Below are positions 21,780 to 31,180 of a stretch of DNA of 64,000 nucleotides, one piece after another. The DNA is from Actinomycetota bacterium (GTDB taxonomy: Bacteria > Actinomycetota > Acidimicrobiia > Acidimicrobiales > RAAP-2). The stretch is taken from NCBI GenBank assembly GCA_009699875.1, contig WLNI01000002.1:62001-126000 (forward strand), in the 5' to 3' direction. The notes under the pieces are model-generated. The model ran no database searches, was not told where the DNA came from, and saw only the letters and a list, made by a program, of their open reading frames with translations. A program made the translations under genes and the position numbers. Each line of letters begins with the position of its first letter. Position 1 is the first letter of the stretch.

Positions 21780-22913
21780 CTAGGGCCGGCCGATGCCGGA
21801 GTACCCCATGCGCATTGGATTGATGCCGACGAAAGATCCCGTGTGTGGAGCCTCGATCATCATGCCACCACCGACGTACATCGCCACGTGGTCGCTGCCG
21901 CCTGGACCATAGAAGATCAAGTCACCAGGGGAGATGTTGCTAAATGGAACAGGAGTAGTGGCAGCCATTTGGGCCCCAGAGAAGTGAGGTAGACCAACTC
22001 CCGCTTGTCTCCATGCCCACATCGTCAAGCCAGAGCAGTCGAAACCTCCTGGGGAAGATCCTGCCCATACGTAAGGAGTTCCGATCTGTGATCGTGCTGC
22101 TGCGACTGCACCAGATGCTCCGGGAGATGGAGGAGGGGCGGGGAAGACTCGTTGGCTTCCGCCACCAGAAGATCCTGAGCTTGACCCACTGCTCACAGCG
22201 GATTGAGCGGCTGCTTGTTGCTGGGCCCGCTGTGCTGCTTGTTGTTGAGCCAACAGCGTGGCGACTTGGCCCTTGGCTTGAGAAAGTGCGGCATTTTGTT
22301 GTGCTTGAAGAGAGGCTGCTTGGCTCACGGCTGAGGCTGCGGCTTGGGTTGCTGATTCAGCAGCACCTTGTTGTGTTTGCAATTGAGCCTGCTGCGCATT
22401 GAGTTGGTCTTGAGAGTTGGCAAGTTTGGCAACGGCGGCATCAAGTGTCCCGTTGATAATCCGGCTGTACTCAGCTCGAGCTTGATAGTCCCGCTGGTTC
22501 GAAGCAAAAAGTGGGTTCGAGGATGATTGGGTTCCGTTCGAAATGTACGAGTTGATCGCAGCTTTCTTCAGTGAGACTTTGTCGGAGGCGACTTGCGCCT
22601 TGGTCTGATCGATCTGTGCTTGGGTCTGTGTGATTTGAGATTGAATCTGTCCGAGGTGATACTTGGCGCCGTTGTACTGCTCGCTGAGTGCTCCTAATTT
22701 GGAGTTCGTCGAGTTCAGTTCGGCCTGGATGGCTGAGGCCTGCGCCTGGGCAGTGGCGAGTGAAACTCCAGAGGCGGGGCGCGATGCTACAAACACCGTG
22801 CAGGAGAGCACAGTGATGAGGGCCAAAAGCGGACCTAGAGCCCAGCGGACATTGTGGTTGCCACGCTTGAACTGTGTCGTCGTTGGGCAGAAACTGCCGG
22901 CGGCGTCGTTCAC
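21780..22913 (-). CDS. Secreted NlpC/P60 peptidoglycan endopeptidase with coiled-coil
   Basis: N-terminal hydrophobic segment, long Gln/Ala coiled coil, C-terminal IGTPYVWAGSSPGGFDCSGLTMWAWRQAGVGLPHFSGAQ...DLIFYGPGGSDHVAMYVGGG. Confidence 0.92.
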   Translation of the reverse strand: MNDAAGSFCPTTTQFKRGNHNVRWALGPLLALITVLSCTVFVASRPASGVSLATAQAQASAIQAELNSTNSKLGALSEQYNGAKYHLGQIQSQITQTQAQIDQTKAQVASDKVSLKKAAINSYISNGTQSSSNPLFASNQRDYQARAEYSRIINGTLDAAVAKLANSQDQLNAQQAQLQTQQGAAESATQAAASAVSQAASLQAQQNAALSQAKGQVATLLAQQQAAQRAQQQAAAQSAVSSGSSSGSSGGGSQRVFPAPPPSPGASGAVAAARSQIGTPYVWAGSSPGGFDCSGLTMWAWRQAGVGLPHFSGAQMAATTPVPFSNISPGDLIFYGPGGSDHVAMYVGGGMMIEAPHTGSFVGINPMRMGYSGIGRP

Positions 22914-23080
22914 GATTCGTCTAGTCTCGCACCCTCTCAGGGGGGCCGCAAGGACACCTGTGCCTAGATGACCGAACCGACACGGGTCACTGAGGGTCGA
23001 AAGACCAGGTCACGGCAGGAATCTAGCCTTCCTTAGTGTTTCTCAGAAAAATGAGAGAAAGGGGGCTAGGTTCGTGGCTT

Positions 23081-23770
23081 ATGGGAGAAATCATAGAGTT
23101 TGCCGGTCAGTCTGAGACGCCAACTCGTGGGTATCTGGCAACCCCCGCATCCGGGAGTGGACCAGGCGTCCTCGTGATCCAAGAGTGGTGGGGATTGATC
23201 GATCAGATCAAAGGAGTCTGCGATCGCTTGGCCGATCTCGGCTTTCTGGCTCTGGCCCCCGACCTCTACGACGGTCGAGTCGTTCCTCTGGAAGAGCCCG
23301 ATGAAGCAGCCAAAACAATGATGTCACTGCAGTTCTCAGGAGCAGCAGACGATCTCTCCGGCGCTGTCGATGCGCTCTTGCAGCGAACTGGTCGACCAAC
23401 CATCGGGGTAGTGGGATTCTGCATGGGCGGGGGCTTGGCCCTTTTTCTCGCGAGTTCTCGACCCGATGCGGTCGCAGCCGTCGTCCCCTGCTACGGAGTC
23501 CTCCCCTGGGAAGAAGCTCATCCCGACTACACGGCGCTCAACGCAGCTGTTCAGATTCACTGTGCAGGAAAAGATGACTTCTTTACTCCAGCCGCAGCGG
23601 AAGAACTTGTTGGGGTGCTTTCAACTCTCGAAAAAGATGTGGAGCTGCATCTCTACCCAGAGAGCCAACACGCATTCTTTAATGAGGACCGACCCGAGGT
23701 TTTCGACGCGAACGCATCAAAACTGTTATGGGAGCGGACACTTCGATTCCTGAAAGAACAACTTGGATAG
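23081..23770 (+). CDS. Dienelactone hydrolase family protein
   Basis: GVLVIQEWWGLIDQIKGVCDRLADLGF, GVVGFCMGGGLAL, YPESQHAFFN; start uncertain (ORF opens 23036). Confidence 0.88.
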   Translation: MGEIIEFAGQSETPTRGYLATPASGSGPGVLVIQEWWGLIDQIKGVCDRLADLGFLALAPDLYDGRVVPLEEPDEAAKTMMSLQFSGAADDLSGAVDALLQRTGRPTIGVVGFCMGGGLALFLASSRPDAVAAVVPCYGVLPWEEAHPDYTALNAAVQIHCAGKDDFFTPAAAEELVGVLSTLEKDVELHLYPESQHAFFNEDRPEVFDANASKLLWERTLRFLKEQLG

Positions 23771-23813
23771 TCTCGTGTCTCAAGAACTATCTCTTCCTGT
23801 TACGATTTGACCC

Positions 23814-24755
23814 GTGTCTGAACGTTCTCGATATCTGCCCCGCCGCTCGTGCCTTTCGACCCCTGGGTCTTCGGAGCGGTTCTTGCAAAAAGCTCCAACG
23901 GTTGCAGCGGACATGACATTTTTAGACCTCGAGGATGCGGTGGCACCCCTTGAGAAGGTGCCCGCTCGAGCCAAAGTCGTCGAAGCAATTCGAAGCCAAG
24001 ACTGGGGAGATCGAGTTCTCTGCGTGCGAGTGAACGCATGGGATACCGAGTGGACCTACGGCGACGTTATTGAGGTCGTCGGAAACGCCGGAGAACGCTT
24101 GGACGAGATCATGATGCCAAAGGTTCAGTCAGCTGCTGACGTGATCGCTATGGATCTTCTCCTAACCCAAGTCGAGAAGAACTCTGGCTTGCCAGTCGGC
24201 CATATCGGTATCGAAGCGCAGATCGAAACCGCACGTGGGTTAATCAACGTTGAAGAGATCTGTGCAGCATCACCTCGAATGGAGACCATTGTCTTTGGTC
24301 CCGCTGACTTTGCGGCATCAATCGAGATGCCGATCTTGACCGGTGGCGTTTCCATCGCTGAGTACCCAGGCGATCACTTCCACTATGTGTTCTCAAAGAT
24401 CCTCATGGCGGGACGGGCCAACGGACTTCAAGTCATCGACGGCCCCTTCTTGAAGGTTCGCGAATTGGATGAACTGCGAGAGTATGCCCAGCGAACCAGA
24501 GTGTTGGGCTACGACGGCAAGTGGGCGCTGACCCCTGACCAAGCTGGCGTGTTGAACGAGGTTTACTCACCAACACAAGAACAGTTCGATCGAGCCTGGG
24601 ACATTCTTGAGGCCTATCGTCAAGCAACTGAGACAGACCTGCAAGGTGCCGTCATGTTCGGGGACGAGATGATCGATGAGGCCAGTCGAAAAATGGCCAT
24701 CAAGTTTGTTGACCGAGGAACACGAGCAGGGCTCGCGCGCTCGAAAGAAAGTTAA
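23814..24755 (+). CDS. HpcH/HpaI-CitE superfamily CoA-ester lyase, malyl-CoA/beta-methylmalyl-CoA lyase-like
   Basis: STPGSSERFLQKAPTVAADMTFLDLEDAVAPLEKVPAR, EAQIETARGLINVEEI, FGPADFAASI, GYDGKWALTPDQ. Confidence 0.85.
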   Translation: MSERSRYLPRRSCLSTPGSSERFLQKAPTVAADMTFLDLEDAVAPLEKVPARAKVVEAIRSQDWGDRVLCVRVNAWDTEWTYGDVIEVVGNAGERLDEIMMPKVQSAADVIAMDLLLTQVEKNSGLPVGHIGIEAQIETARGLINVEEICAASPRMETIVFGPADFAASIEMPILTGGVSIAEYPGDHFHYVFSKILMAGRANGLQVIDGPFLKVRELDELREYAQRTRVLGYDGKWALTPDQAGVLNEVYSPTQEQFDRAWDILEAYRQATETDLQGAVMFGDEMIDEASRKMAIKFVDRGTRAGLARSKES

Positions 24756-24815
24756 CGCGACCCAAACGAAGTGAGCGTTGTTTAGAAAAAAGAAGTTGCA
24801 GATCAGGGGGGGAAA

Positions 24816-25958
24816 ATGAACTATTTCAAATCAGTAATGTTCGCGGGGGTGGCCGCATCGGTAATCCTCGGAAGTGGACTTCCTGCTGGAGCAGCGTCCA
24901 GTCCAACGACTGCGAGTACGCCGCAGTACCAAAAGGCGGGCCCACTGCAAGTTGGGGTCACCACAATTGATCTTGGAAGTGCGGGAACGACGTTTGGTGA
25001 ACGAACTGCCACGGTGTTCTACCCCTCGTCGCTCACTGCTTCACAAGCAGCAACGACGGCAAAGTACAGCTACACCCAGGCGCAGACACTCCCCGCATCG
25101 ATTCAAGGGATTCTCCCCGCACAATTCAATACGACGACGACAATCAATGCTTACGGCGATGCCCCGGCATCAACGAAGGGTCCCTATCCCATCGTTCTTT
25201 TTAGTCATGGCTACGGAGGGGAGCGTTTGTACTACTCAAACCTCTTGGCAGGAATGGCGTCATGGGGCTATGTCGTTGTCAGCGCTGACTACTTTGAGCG
25301 AGGGATCGCAGCCCAAGCAATGAGTATCAAAACAAAACCAACTGCCGCCGATGACCAAAAGATCATGGCATCGTCACTCAGTGCCCTCAAAGCCGCCAAC
25401 ACGACAGCCACGTCGGTGTTGAACGGAGTGGCGAACCCAAAGAAGGTCGCAGCTGTCGGCCACTCCGCCGGTGGAGGAACGGCCTATACCGCGCTCAATG
25501 TTCCTGGCATCAAGACCGCTGTTGGATGGGCGCCTGTCGGGCCTTCCGGTAAGGCAAGCTCAAAGCCTGTGATGTTGATTGGGGCCCAAGGCGACAATGC
25601 AGTGACGCCAAAGTACGTCAAGAACGTGTACAACAAGTTCACTGGTCCAAAGTCACTGGTGCAAATATCTGGGGCTGGTCATGACACCTATACCGATGTC
25701 TGTGTCACGATCCGACAAGGTGGGGGACTGATCAACTACGCCCTGTCTCAGCATCTTGTAACACCTCAACTCGCCAAGTTGGCGACCAACGGATGCTTGA
25801 GCAGTGACCCGTCGCCTCAGTCGTTTTGGCCAGTGGTTCAGTACTACACAGTCTTTCAATTAGCGACGCAGTTCGCCAATAAAAACAGCACCGTCCCGGT
25901 TCCGGCAAAGGGTGCGTTCCCAGGCTTTCAAGTCAAGATCACTCAGCAGGGCACGTAA
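24816..25958 (+). CDS. Secreted alpha/beta hydrolase
   Basis: Signal-peptide-like N-terminus; PIVLFSHGYGGERLYYSNLLAGMASWGYVVVSADY; nucleophile elbow GHSAGG. Confidence 0.8.
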   Translation: MNYFKSVMFAGVAASVILGSGLPAGAASSPTTASTPQYQKAGPLQVGVTTIDLGSAGTTFGERTATVFYPSSLTASQAATTAKYSYTQAQTLPASIQGILPAQFNTTTTINAYGDAPASTKGPYPIVLFSHGYGGERLYYSNLLAGMASWGYVVVSADYFERGIAAQAMSIKTKPTAADDQKIMASSLSALKAANTTATSVLNGVANPKKVAAVGHSAGGGTAYTALNVPGIKTAVGWAPVGPSGKASSKPVMLIGAQGDNAVTPKYVKNVYNKFTGPKSLVQISGAGHDTYTDVCVTIRQGGGLINYALSQHLVTPQLAKLATNGCLSSDPSPQSFWPVVQYYTVFQLATQFANKNSTVPVPAKGAFPGFQVKITQQGT

Positions 25959-25993
25959 GTTCACCCGGTGAATTCTTCGATGAAGCGAATGAA

Positions 25994-27616
25994 CTAGGAA
26001 TCAGTCTCTAACAGGCGTCGTGCCACCACTTTGAGGCACAGCGTTTCGTCAGCTCCTTCGAAGATTGAAAGCACTCGAGCATCAACGAAGTAGCGGCTGA
26101 CGGCGTACTCTTCGGCGTAGCCCATTCCTCCGTGAATCTGCATTGCTTCTCGGGTGACCCATTCGGCAGCTCGACAGACATAGGCCTTGGCCATTGAGGC
26201 CTCTAACGCCCCTTCACCCTTGGCCATCATGTGGGCCACCTGGAGTGAGTACTGGCGACATGCCTGAATGATGATGGCCATACGAGTCAACTTCGTTCTC
26301 GTGAGCTGGTAGTCAATGATGGCCTCTCCAAAGACTTTTCGATTCTCGGCATAGTCATAGGCGGCCTCGTAGGCAGCCTGCATGAGACCGATCGCTCGAG
26401 CAGCAGTTTGAATGCGGCCGTTCTCAAAGCCAGCCATCTGGAGATAGAACCCTCGACCAATTCCCTCGTCGCCTCCGATGAGGTTGGCGTCAGGGACAAA
26501 CCAGTTATCAAAACTGATCTCATAGGAGTGCATACCGCGATAGCCAAGCGTGTCGATGGGTCGGCCTTCCATTCTGCCGTTGTCATCATCTCGACCATCA
26601 ACAGCTGCATCTTGCGAAAAGAGGAATCCATGGGCTTCGCCAACAGGCTTTTCAACAATAAATAACGAAAGGCCGCGGTGAGCTTTTGATCGGTCTGGAT
26701 CAGTTCGAGCAAGCAGCATCAGAACGTTGGCCCGAGCGCCAAAGGTGCACCAGGTCTTCGTTCCGTTAATCAACCAGCCGCCCTCAGTCTTTGTCGCTGA
26801 GGTGTTCAGGCCCGCAACGTCACTTCCATAATCGGGCTCCGTCACGGCTACTGCGGCCATAACTTCAGCGGTGGCTAGTTTGGGCAACCACTCCAGCTTC
26901 TGTTCCTCGGTCCCTCCATTGACGAGCGCTCTGGTCAAGATCTCTGGTCGGGTGATCAGAGAACCTCCGATACCAAGCGACCCCCAGGTCAACTCTTCAG
27001 TGGCCACAACCATCCCGACGTAGTCCTCGTCCCCGCCTGTGGCAAAGCCGCCGTACTCTTCGGGAACCGAGAGTCCAAGGCCGCCGATTTCAGCAAGTGC
27101 CTGAATCAAGTCTTCCGGGATATCGCCGTTGGTGCGGTGGATGTGTTCGGCCCGTGGTCGAACTTGTTCTTCGGCAAAACGGTGAAAGGTCTCTGCGACG
27201 AGTTGAAAGTCGTCATCGAGATGCCGGGGTCCTTGTTCGCCCGTCATGGATGCCAAGAACTCTGGGTCGCAGTAGGTCGTCACGAACTCTTCTGCGGGGA
27301 CCATCCAATCTCGTTTGATGCCAAAGAGTTTTTCTCGACCCATGACACGCTGACCGAGATCCCTGAGCGCATCAGCAATAAATGCACAGGCAATCCGGGC
27401 TTCATCGTCTCCTTTGGCGCCATAGTCAAGTGTCGACTTCGCTGTCGCCACTGCAGAAGCTGCGTGAGCAATGTCGTAGGCCACGACTTGATTCGCATCG
27501 ACACCACCGCTGGCTCGAAGCGTTGCAATCGCTGAGTCAACGACCCCTTGGGCGAGAGAAACTGCAGCTGCAGCGCTGGTCATGTCCGGAGAGTGGTTGG
27601 TATCCATGGCGCTCAA
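25994..27616 (-). CDS. Acyl-CoA dehydrogenase with long N-terminal extension, (2S)-methylsuccinyl-CoA dehydrogenase-like
   Basis: 540 aa; AVTEPDYGSDVAGL, GYRGMHSYEISFDNWFVP, QIHGGMGYAEEYAVSRYFVDARVLSIFEGADE; N-terminal extension before the ACAD core. Confidence 0.82.
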   Translation of the reverse strand: MSAMDTNHSPDMTSAAAAVSLAQGVVDSAIATLRASGGVDANQVVAYDIAHAASAVATAKSTLDYGAKGDDEARIACAFIADALRDLGQRVMGREKLFGIKRDWMVPAEEFVTTYCDPEFLASMTGEQGPRHLDDDFQLVAETFHRFAEEQVRPRAEHIHRTNGDIPEDLIQALAEIGGLGLSVPEEYGGFATGGDEDYVGMVVATEELTWGSLGIGGSLITRPEILTRALVNGGTEEQKLEWLPKLATAEVMAAVAVTEPDYGSDVAGLNTSATKTEGGWLINGTKTWCTFGARANVLMLLARTDPDRSKAHRGLSLFIVEKPVGEAHGFLFSQDAAVDGRDDDNGRMEGRPIDTLGYRGMHSYEISFDNWFVPDANLIGGDEGIGRGFYLQMAGFENGRIQTAARAIGLMQAAYEAAYDYAENRKVFGEAIIDYQLTRTKLTRMAIIIQACRQYSLQVAHMMAKGEGALEASMAKAYVCRAAEWVTREAMQIHGGMGYAEEYAVSRYFVDARVLSIFEGADETLCLKVVARRLLETDS

Positions 27617-27657
27617 TCTAGCCGCCTTGGAAGAATTTCAGTCCCCTAACGAGAGGC

Positions 27658-28341
27658 TTACTCGGGGAGGCGGGCCAACACCGTGACGAGAGGAGGCAAC
27701 ATGAGTGCGGCTTCGCCTGGATCAACCTCAGAAAGTTCCTCAAAATAGTCCTTCACGGGCCCAGCTCCCGCCCCTGCGGGTGCTTCAGACCAGGCATCAA
27801 CAAGTTCGAGACCGATCTCTCTCACCATCCGAGGCAGGAGCGCTCCGATATCGGGGTGTCGAGCGCTCGGCATGGACAACTCTGCTCCATCGATTCGTCC
27901 AGCCGAAGTGACTGGCTCTTGTGCGACGATCCAACCTCCTGGCCGAACTGAACTCGCCATCGAACGCAATGCGACGAGTGGATCATGAACGTGGAGTAAA
28001 AGGAATCGACAAAAAGCTAGGTCGACCGGTTCAGGAAGCGTGAGGTCTTCGACTGCCTGAGTGAGCGCAATGACCTGGGCGTAGGCAGCGGCTGCTTCGG
28101 CAACTGCATCGCGAGCAGCTGGGTCGACGTCAACAGCGTAGATTCGACCCTCTTTGCCAACGATGGTGCCAAGTTCAATGGAGACATCGCCAGTTCCCGC
28201 ACCAACGTCAACACATCGCCAGCCAGGACCGAGGCCGAGACGCTCGAAGGCGGTCGCCAAGGGGCGCCGGTACACATCATCTCGCAGACCTCTCCACTCA
28301 TTGTTGTCTGGGGTCATCACCATGATCCAAGCCTCGCACAT
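27658..28341 (-). CDS. Class I SAM-dependent methyltransferase
   Basis: WRCVDVGAGTGDVSIELG, VRPGGWIVAQEP; AGGAG RBS before ATG 28341. Confidence 0.85.
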   Translation of the reverse strand: MCEAWIMVMTPDNNEWRGLRDDVYRRPLATAFERLGLGPGWRCVDVGAGTGDVSIELGTIVGKEGRIYAVDVDPAARDAVAEAAAAYAQVIALTQAVEDLTLPEPVDLAFCRFLLLHVHDPLVALRSMASSVRPGGWIVAQEPVTSAGRIDGAELSMPSARHPDIGALLPRMVREIGLELVDAWSEAPAGAGAGPVKDYFEELSEVDPGEAALMLPPLVTVLARLPE

Positions 28342-28410
28342 TGATCTCCTAGAAGGATGCTCATTGGGCCCACCTTGCTCTGAAGCGTCGGCCCTCCTAG
28401 GGTTCGGAGC

Positions 28411-28839
28411 GTGAACGTAACCATGCTGTTGGCCGACGCGGCCCAAGTTGCTGATGGAAAGCTCTACATCCTGGGAGGAGGCTGGTCGTTGACCGGGCCT
28501 GAGCCCACCCCTTCTGCGGTGGCCATCAAACTCCAAGTTGATTGGCACGAGACGAACGTAGATCATCACTGGGAACTGTTCTTAGAAGATGCCGACGGCC
28601 AACCTGTTTTGATTCCAACCCCTGAAGGAGATCAACCGGTCGAGATTCGAGGAGACCTCTCAGTGGGTCTGCCAGAAGGAATCATTGAAGGGACCCCGGT
28701 CGACGTTCCAATGGCCATCAACTTGGGCCCCCTCCCGCTCCAACCGGGAACTCGATTTACCTGGAGATTCTTGGTCGACGGACAAGATTTAGCGGGAGGA
28801 TCTCTCTCGTTCTCTACTCGTCCTGCGCAGGTGATCTAG
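28411..28839 (+). CDS. DUF6941-like conserved protein
   Basis: MNVTMLLADAAQVADGKLYILGGGWSLTG...WRFLVDG pattern. Confidence 0.6.
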   Translation: MNVTMLLADAAQVADGKLYILGGGWSLTGPEPTPSAVAIKLQVDWHETNVDHHWELFLEDADGQPVLIPTPEGDQPVEIRGDLSVGLPEGIIEGTPVDVPMAINLGPLPLQPGTRFTWRFLVDGQDLAGGSLSFSTRPAQVI

Positions 28840-28892
28840 ATCGTGCAACGTACCCCCTTGCGTTTGTCGAAACGAGAGGCGACGATAGAGAC

Positions 28893-29405
28893 ATGAGCAT
28901 CCATGACAGGCCATTTGGCCGATACTTCGAAGATTTTGAAATCGGTGACGTCTACAAGCACTGGCCAGGAAAAACCATTACCGAATTCGATGATCATCTC
29001 TTCTGCATGCTGACGATGAACCATCATCCGCTTCATTCTGATGCATGGTTTGCAGAAACACAGTCAGTTCAAAAGAAAAATGTTGTTGTTGGCAACTTGG
29101 TCTACTCACTCATCCTCGGGATGAGTGTCCCCGACGTGTCCGGAGCGGCGATCGCAAACTTGGAGATTGAAACCTTGGTCCACAAGAACCCGACGTTTCA
29201 CGGGGACACTCTCTATGCCGAAACTCGAGTGCTTGATAAGAAGGCATCAACATCGAAAGATGATCGAGGTGTCGTTACCGTTGAGTCGAAGGGATTCAAT
29301 CAAGACGGTTTAGAGGTGTGCTACTTCCGTCGACGAGTTCTCGTCTGGAAATCTGGATCGGCCCCGCAACGACTTCGCCCCTATGACGACGGCGCCTGGG
29401 ACTGA
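28893..29405 (+). CDS. MaoC-family hotdog dehydratase, mesaconyl-CoA hydratase-like
   Basis: GRYFEDFEIGDVYKHWPGKTITEFDDHLFCMLTMNHHPLHSDAWFAE, ETLVHKNPTFHGDTLYAETRVL. Confidence 0.82.
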   Translation: MSIHDRPFGRYFEDFEIGDVYKHWPGKTITEFDDHLFCMLTMNHHPLHSDAWFAETQSVQKKNVVVGNLVYSLILGMSVPDVSGAAIANLEIETLVHKNPTFHGDTLYAETRVLDKKASTSKDDRGVVTVESKGFNQDGLEVCYFRRRVLVWKSGSAPQRLRPYDDGAWD

Positions 29406-30276
29406 ACTTTCACGAGCAGTACTGAACCGCTGGAGAACCCGGCTGGCCAAGCAACTCGGTGTAGAACGAGATCTCCCCTGGAGGCGGACTCGGGACCCCT
29501 GGGAAGTTCTTGTTGCCGAAGTGATGTTGCAGCAGACGCAAGTCTCCAGAGTGATCCCGGCGTGGACACGTTTCCTCGAGCTGTTCCCAACCCCTCGAGC
29601 ATGCGCGAATGCTCCTCAGAGCGAGATTGTTCGAGCGTGGGAAGGCCTTGGCTATCACCGTCGAGCCGTGGCACTTCATGGGGCAGCTCACGAAGTCGTT
29701 GCTCGCTTTGGTGGAACGTTGCCCGACAACCTTTCTGACCTTTTGTCCCTTCCGGGCGTCGGCCCCTATAGCGCTCGAGCTGTTCTTGCCTTCGCATTTG
29801 AAGATGACGTGGCGGTCGTCGATACCAACGTGGCTCGAATTCTCTCTCGTGCGGTGGCTGGAGAACCCCTCGGGGCAAAGCGGCTCCAAGAGATCGCTGA
29901 TGCCTTGGTTCCGAAAGGGGACGGATGGGCGCATAATCAAGCGATGCTTGATTTCGGAGCACTGCAATGCACGTCGCTCCCTCGGTGCCAAGGCTGCCCA
30001 CTGCGACGATCATGTCAATGGGCAAGATCGTCGTGGGCGTTGCCAGATCCAGCACGGCGTAGTGCGGGGACCTCTCGGCCACAACCTCGTTTTGAAGGGT
30101 CAGATCGCCAGCTCCGAGGGCTTGTCCTCGGACTTGCGCGAAGAGAAAATTGTACGAAATCTGAACTTGAAGCCCTGCGAGCGAAACATGGCGAGCAGCG
30201 CATGACCAACGTTCTTGCGTCGCTTGTCGACGACGGCCTTCTTACTCGCCATCGCGAGAACTTTGTCTTGGCGTAG
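29383..30276 (+). CDS. mutY: A/G-specific adenine glycosylase, short form
   Basis: LMLQQTQV-like (VMLQQTQVSRVIP), LPGVGPYSARAVLAFAF, VDTNVARILSR, C-x6-C-x2-C-x5-C (CTSLPRCQGCPLRRSC). Confidence 0.9.
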   Translation: MTTAPGTELSRAVLNRWRTRLAKQLGVERDLPWRRTRDPWEVLVAEVMLQQTQVSRVIPAWTRFLELFPTPRACANAPQSEIVRAWEGLGYHRRAVALHGAAHEVVARFGGTLPDNLSDLLSLPGVGPYSARAVLAFAFEDDVAVVDTNVARILSRAVAGEPLGAKRLQEIADALVPKGDGWAHNQAMLDFGALQCTSLPRCQGCPLRRSCQWARSSWALPDPARRSAGTSRPQPRFEGSDRQLRGLVLGLARRENCTKSELEALRAKHGEQRMTNVLASLVDDGLLTRHRENFVLA

Positions 30277-30285
30277 CCGAGTTAT

Positions 30286-31155
30286 TTAATCCTTCAAGAA
30301 GTTGAGAATTGAAGCCGCAACCTGTTCAGGCTGTTCAAGGTGGAGAAAATGGCCAGCATTTTGCACAATCTCGACCTTGGAGCCTTCGGGGAGAGAGGCG
30401 AGTGGATCGCCGATTGATTCAACACCGAAACAGCCGTCGGCTGCTCCGTGGAGATAGAAGGTCGGGACAGGGCTGGGGAGATTTAATGCATCTTGAATCT
30501 CTTGCAGCGCTGGGTCGAGCTCTTGTGGATTCAACATTGCTCGGTAATAGCCGATCGCTGCGGCCATCCTCTCCGGTTCGGCGAGTGCTGCTCTGACAAA
30601 ATCTACGTCTTGGCTGGCGTCATAGCCCGGAGACCAATCAGCCCAGAGACGAGCGATCAACTCCATGTCATTCATCGGTACAACAAAATCTGCCAAGTCG
30701 GTTTGAAAGAAAAACATGTACCAACTTCGTTTCAGCTGATCGACTTTCAGGAACGACTCAGCAACTGATGCCATTGGAGGAACAGCAAGGGCCACTAATT
30801 TTCTCCATGTCGATGGTGATGCTGCAACAGCGCCGTAGGCTGCGATGGCGCCCCAGTCGTGGCCGATGAGCACAGCGCGTTCATCGGCTCCGAGGGCTTC
30901 AGAAATCTTGATCGCATCAAGCGAGAGCGACGCAACTTGATAGTTGCCATTTGCTGGCACGTCACTCGGAGCGTACCCACGTAGAGCAGGGGCGACTGCA
31001 TGGTAACCAGCGTCGGCAAGTGGTTCGAGAAGATGTCGCCACGTGTGGTGAGAGTCAGGAAAACCATGGAGCAAGAGCGCAAGTGGTCCATCACTTGGTC
31101 CAGCCTGTTCTCCTCGAAAGGTCATTGAATTTGCGGTGATCTCAAGTGTGCTCAT
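30286..31155 (-). CDS. Alpha/beta hydrolase, epoxide-hydrolase-like
   Basis: LLLHGFPDSHHTWRHLLEPLADAGYHAVAPALRGYAPSD, VLIGHDWGAIAAY. Confidence 0.87.
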   Translation of the reverse strand: MSTLEITANSMTFRGEQAGPSDGPLALLLHGFPDSHHTWRHLLEPLADAGYHAVAPALRGYAPSDVPANGNYQVASLSLDAIKISEALGADERAVLIGHDWGAIAAYGAVAASPSTWRKLVALAVPPMASVAESFLKVDQLKRSWYMFFFQTDLADFVVPMNDMELIARLWADWSPGYDASQDVDFVRAALAEPERMAAAIGYYRAMLNPQELDPALQEIQDALNLPSPVPTFYLHGAADGCFGVESIGDPLASLPEGSKVEIVQNAGHFLHLEQPEQVAASILNFLKD

Positions 31156-31180
31156 TGTCCAACGCTACCAACGTGGAGAG

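Noticed and set aside
22130-22560. Repeat-like Gln/Ala-rich stretch
   Set aside because: Coiled-coil low complexity of the NlpC/P60 protein, not a DNA repeat element.
22914-23080. Possible c-di-AMP (ydaO) riboswitch upstream of the NlpC/P60 gene
   Set aside because: Such riboswitches precede cell-wall hydrolases in actinobacteria, but I could not find the conserved core on the relevant strand.
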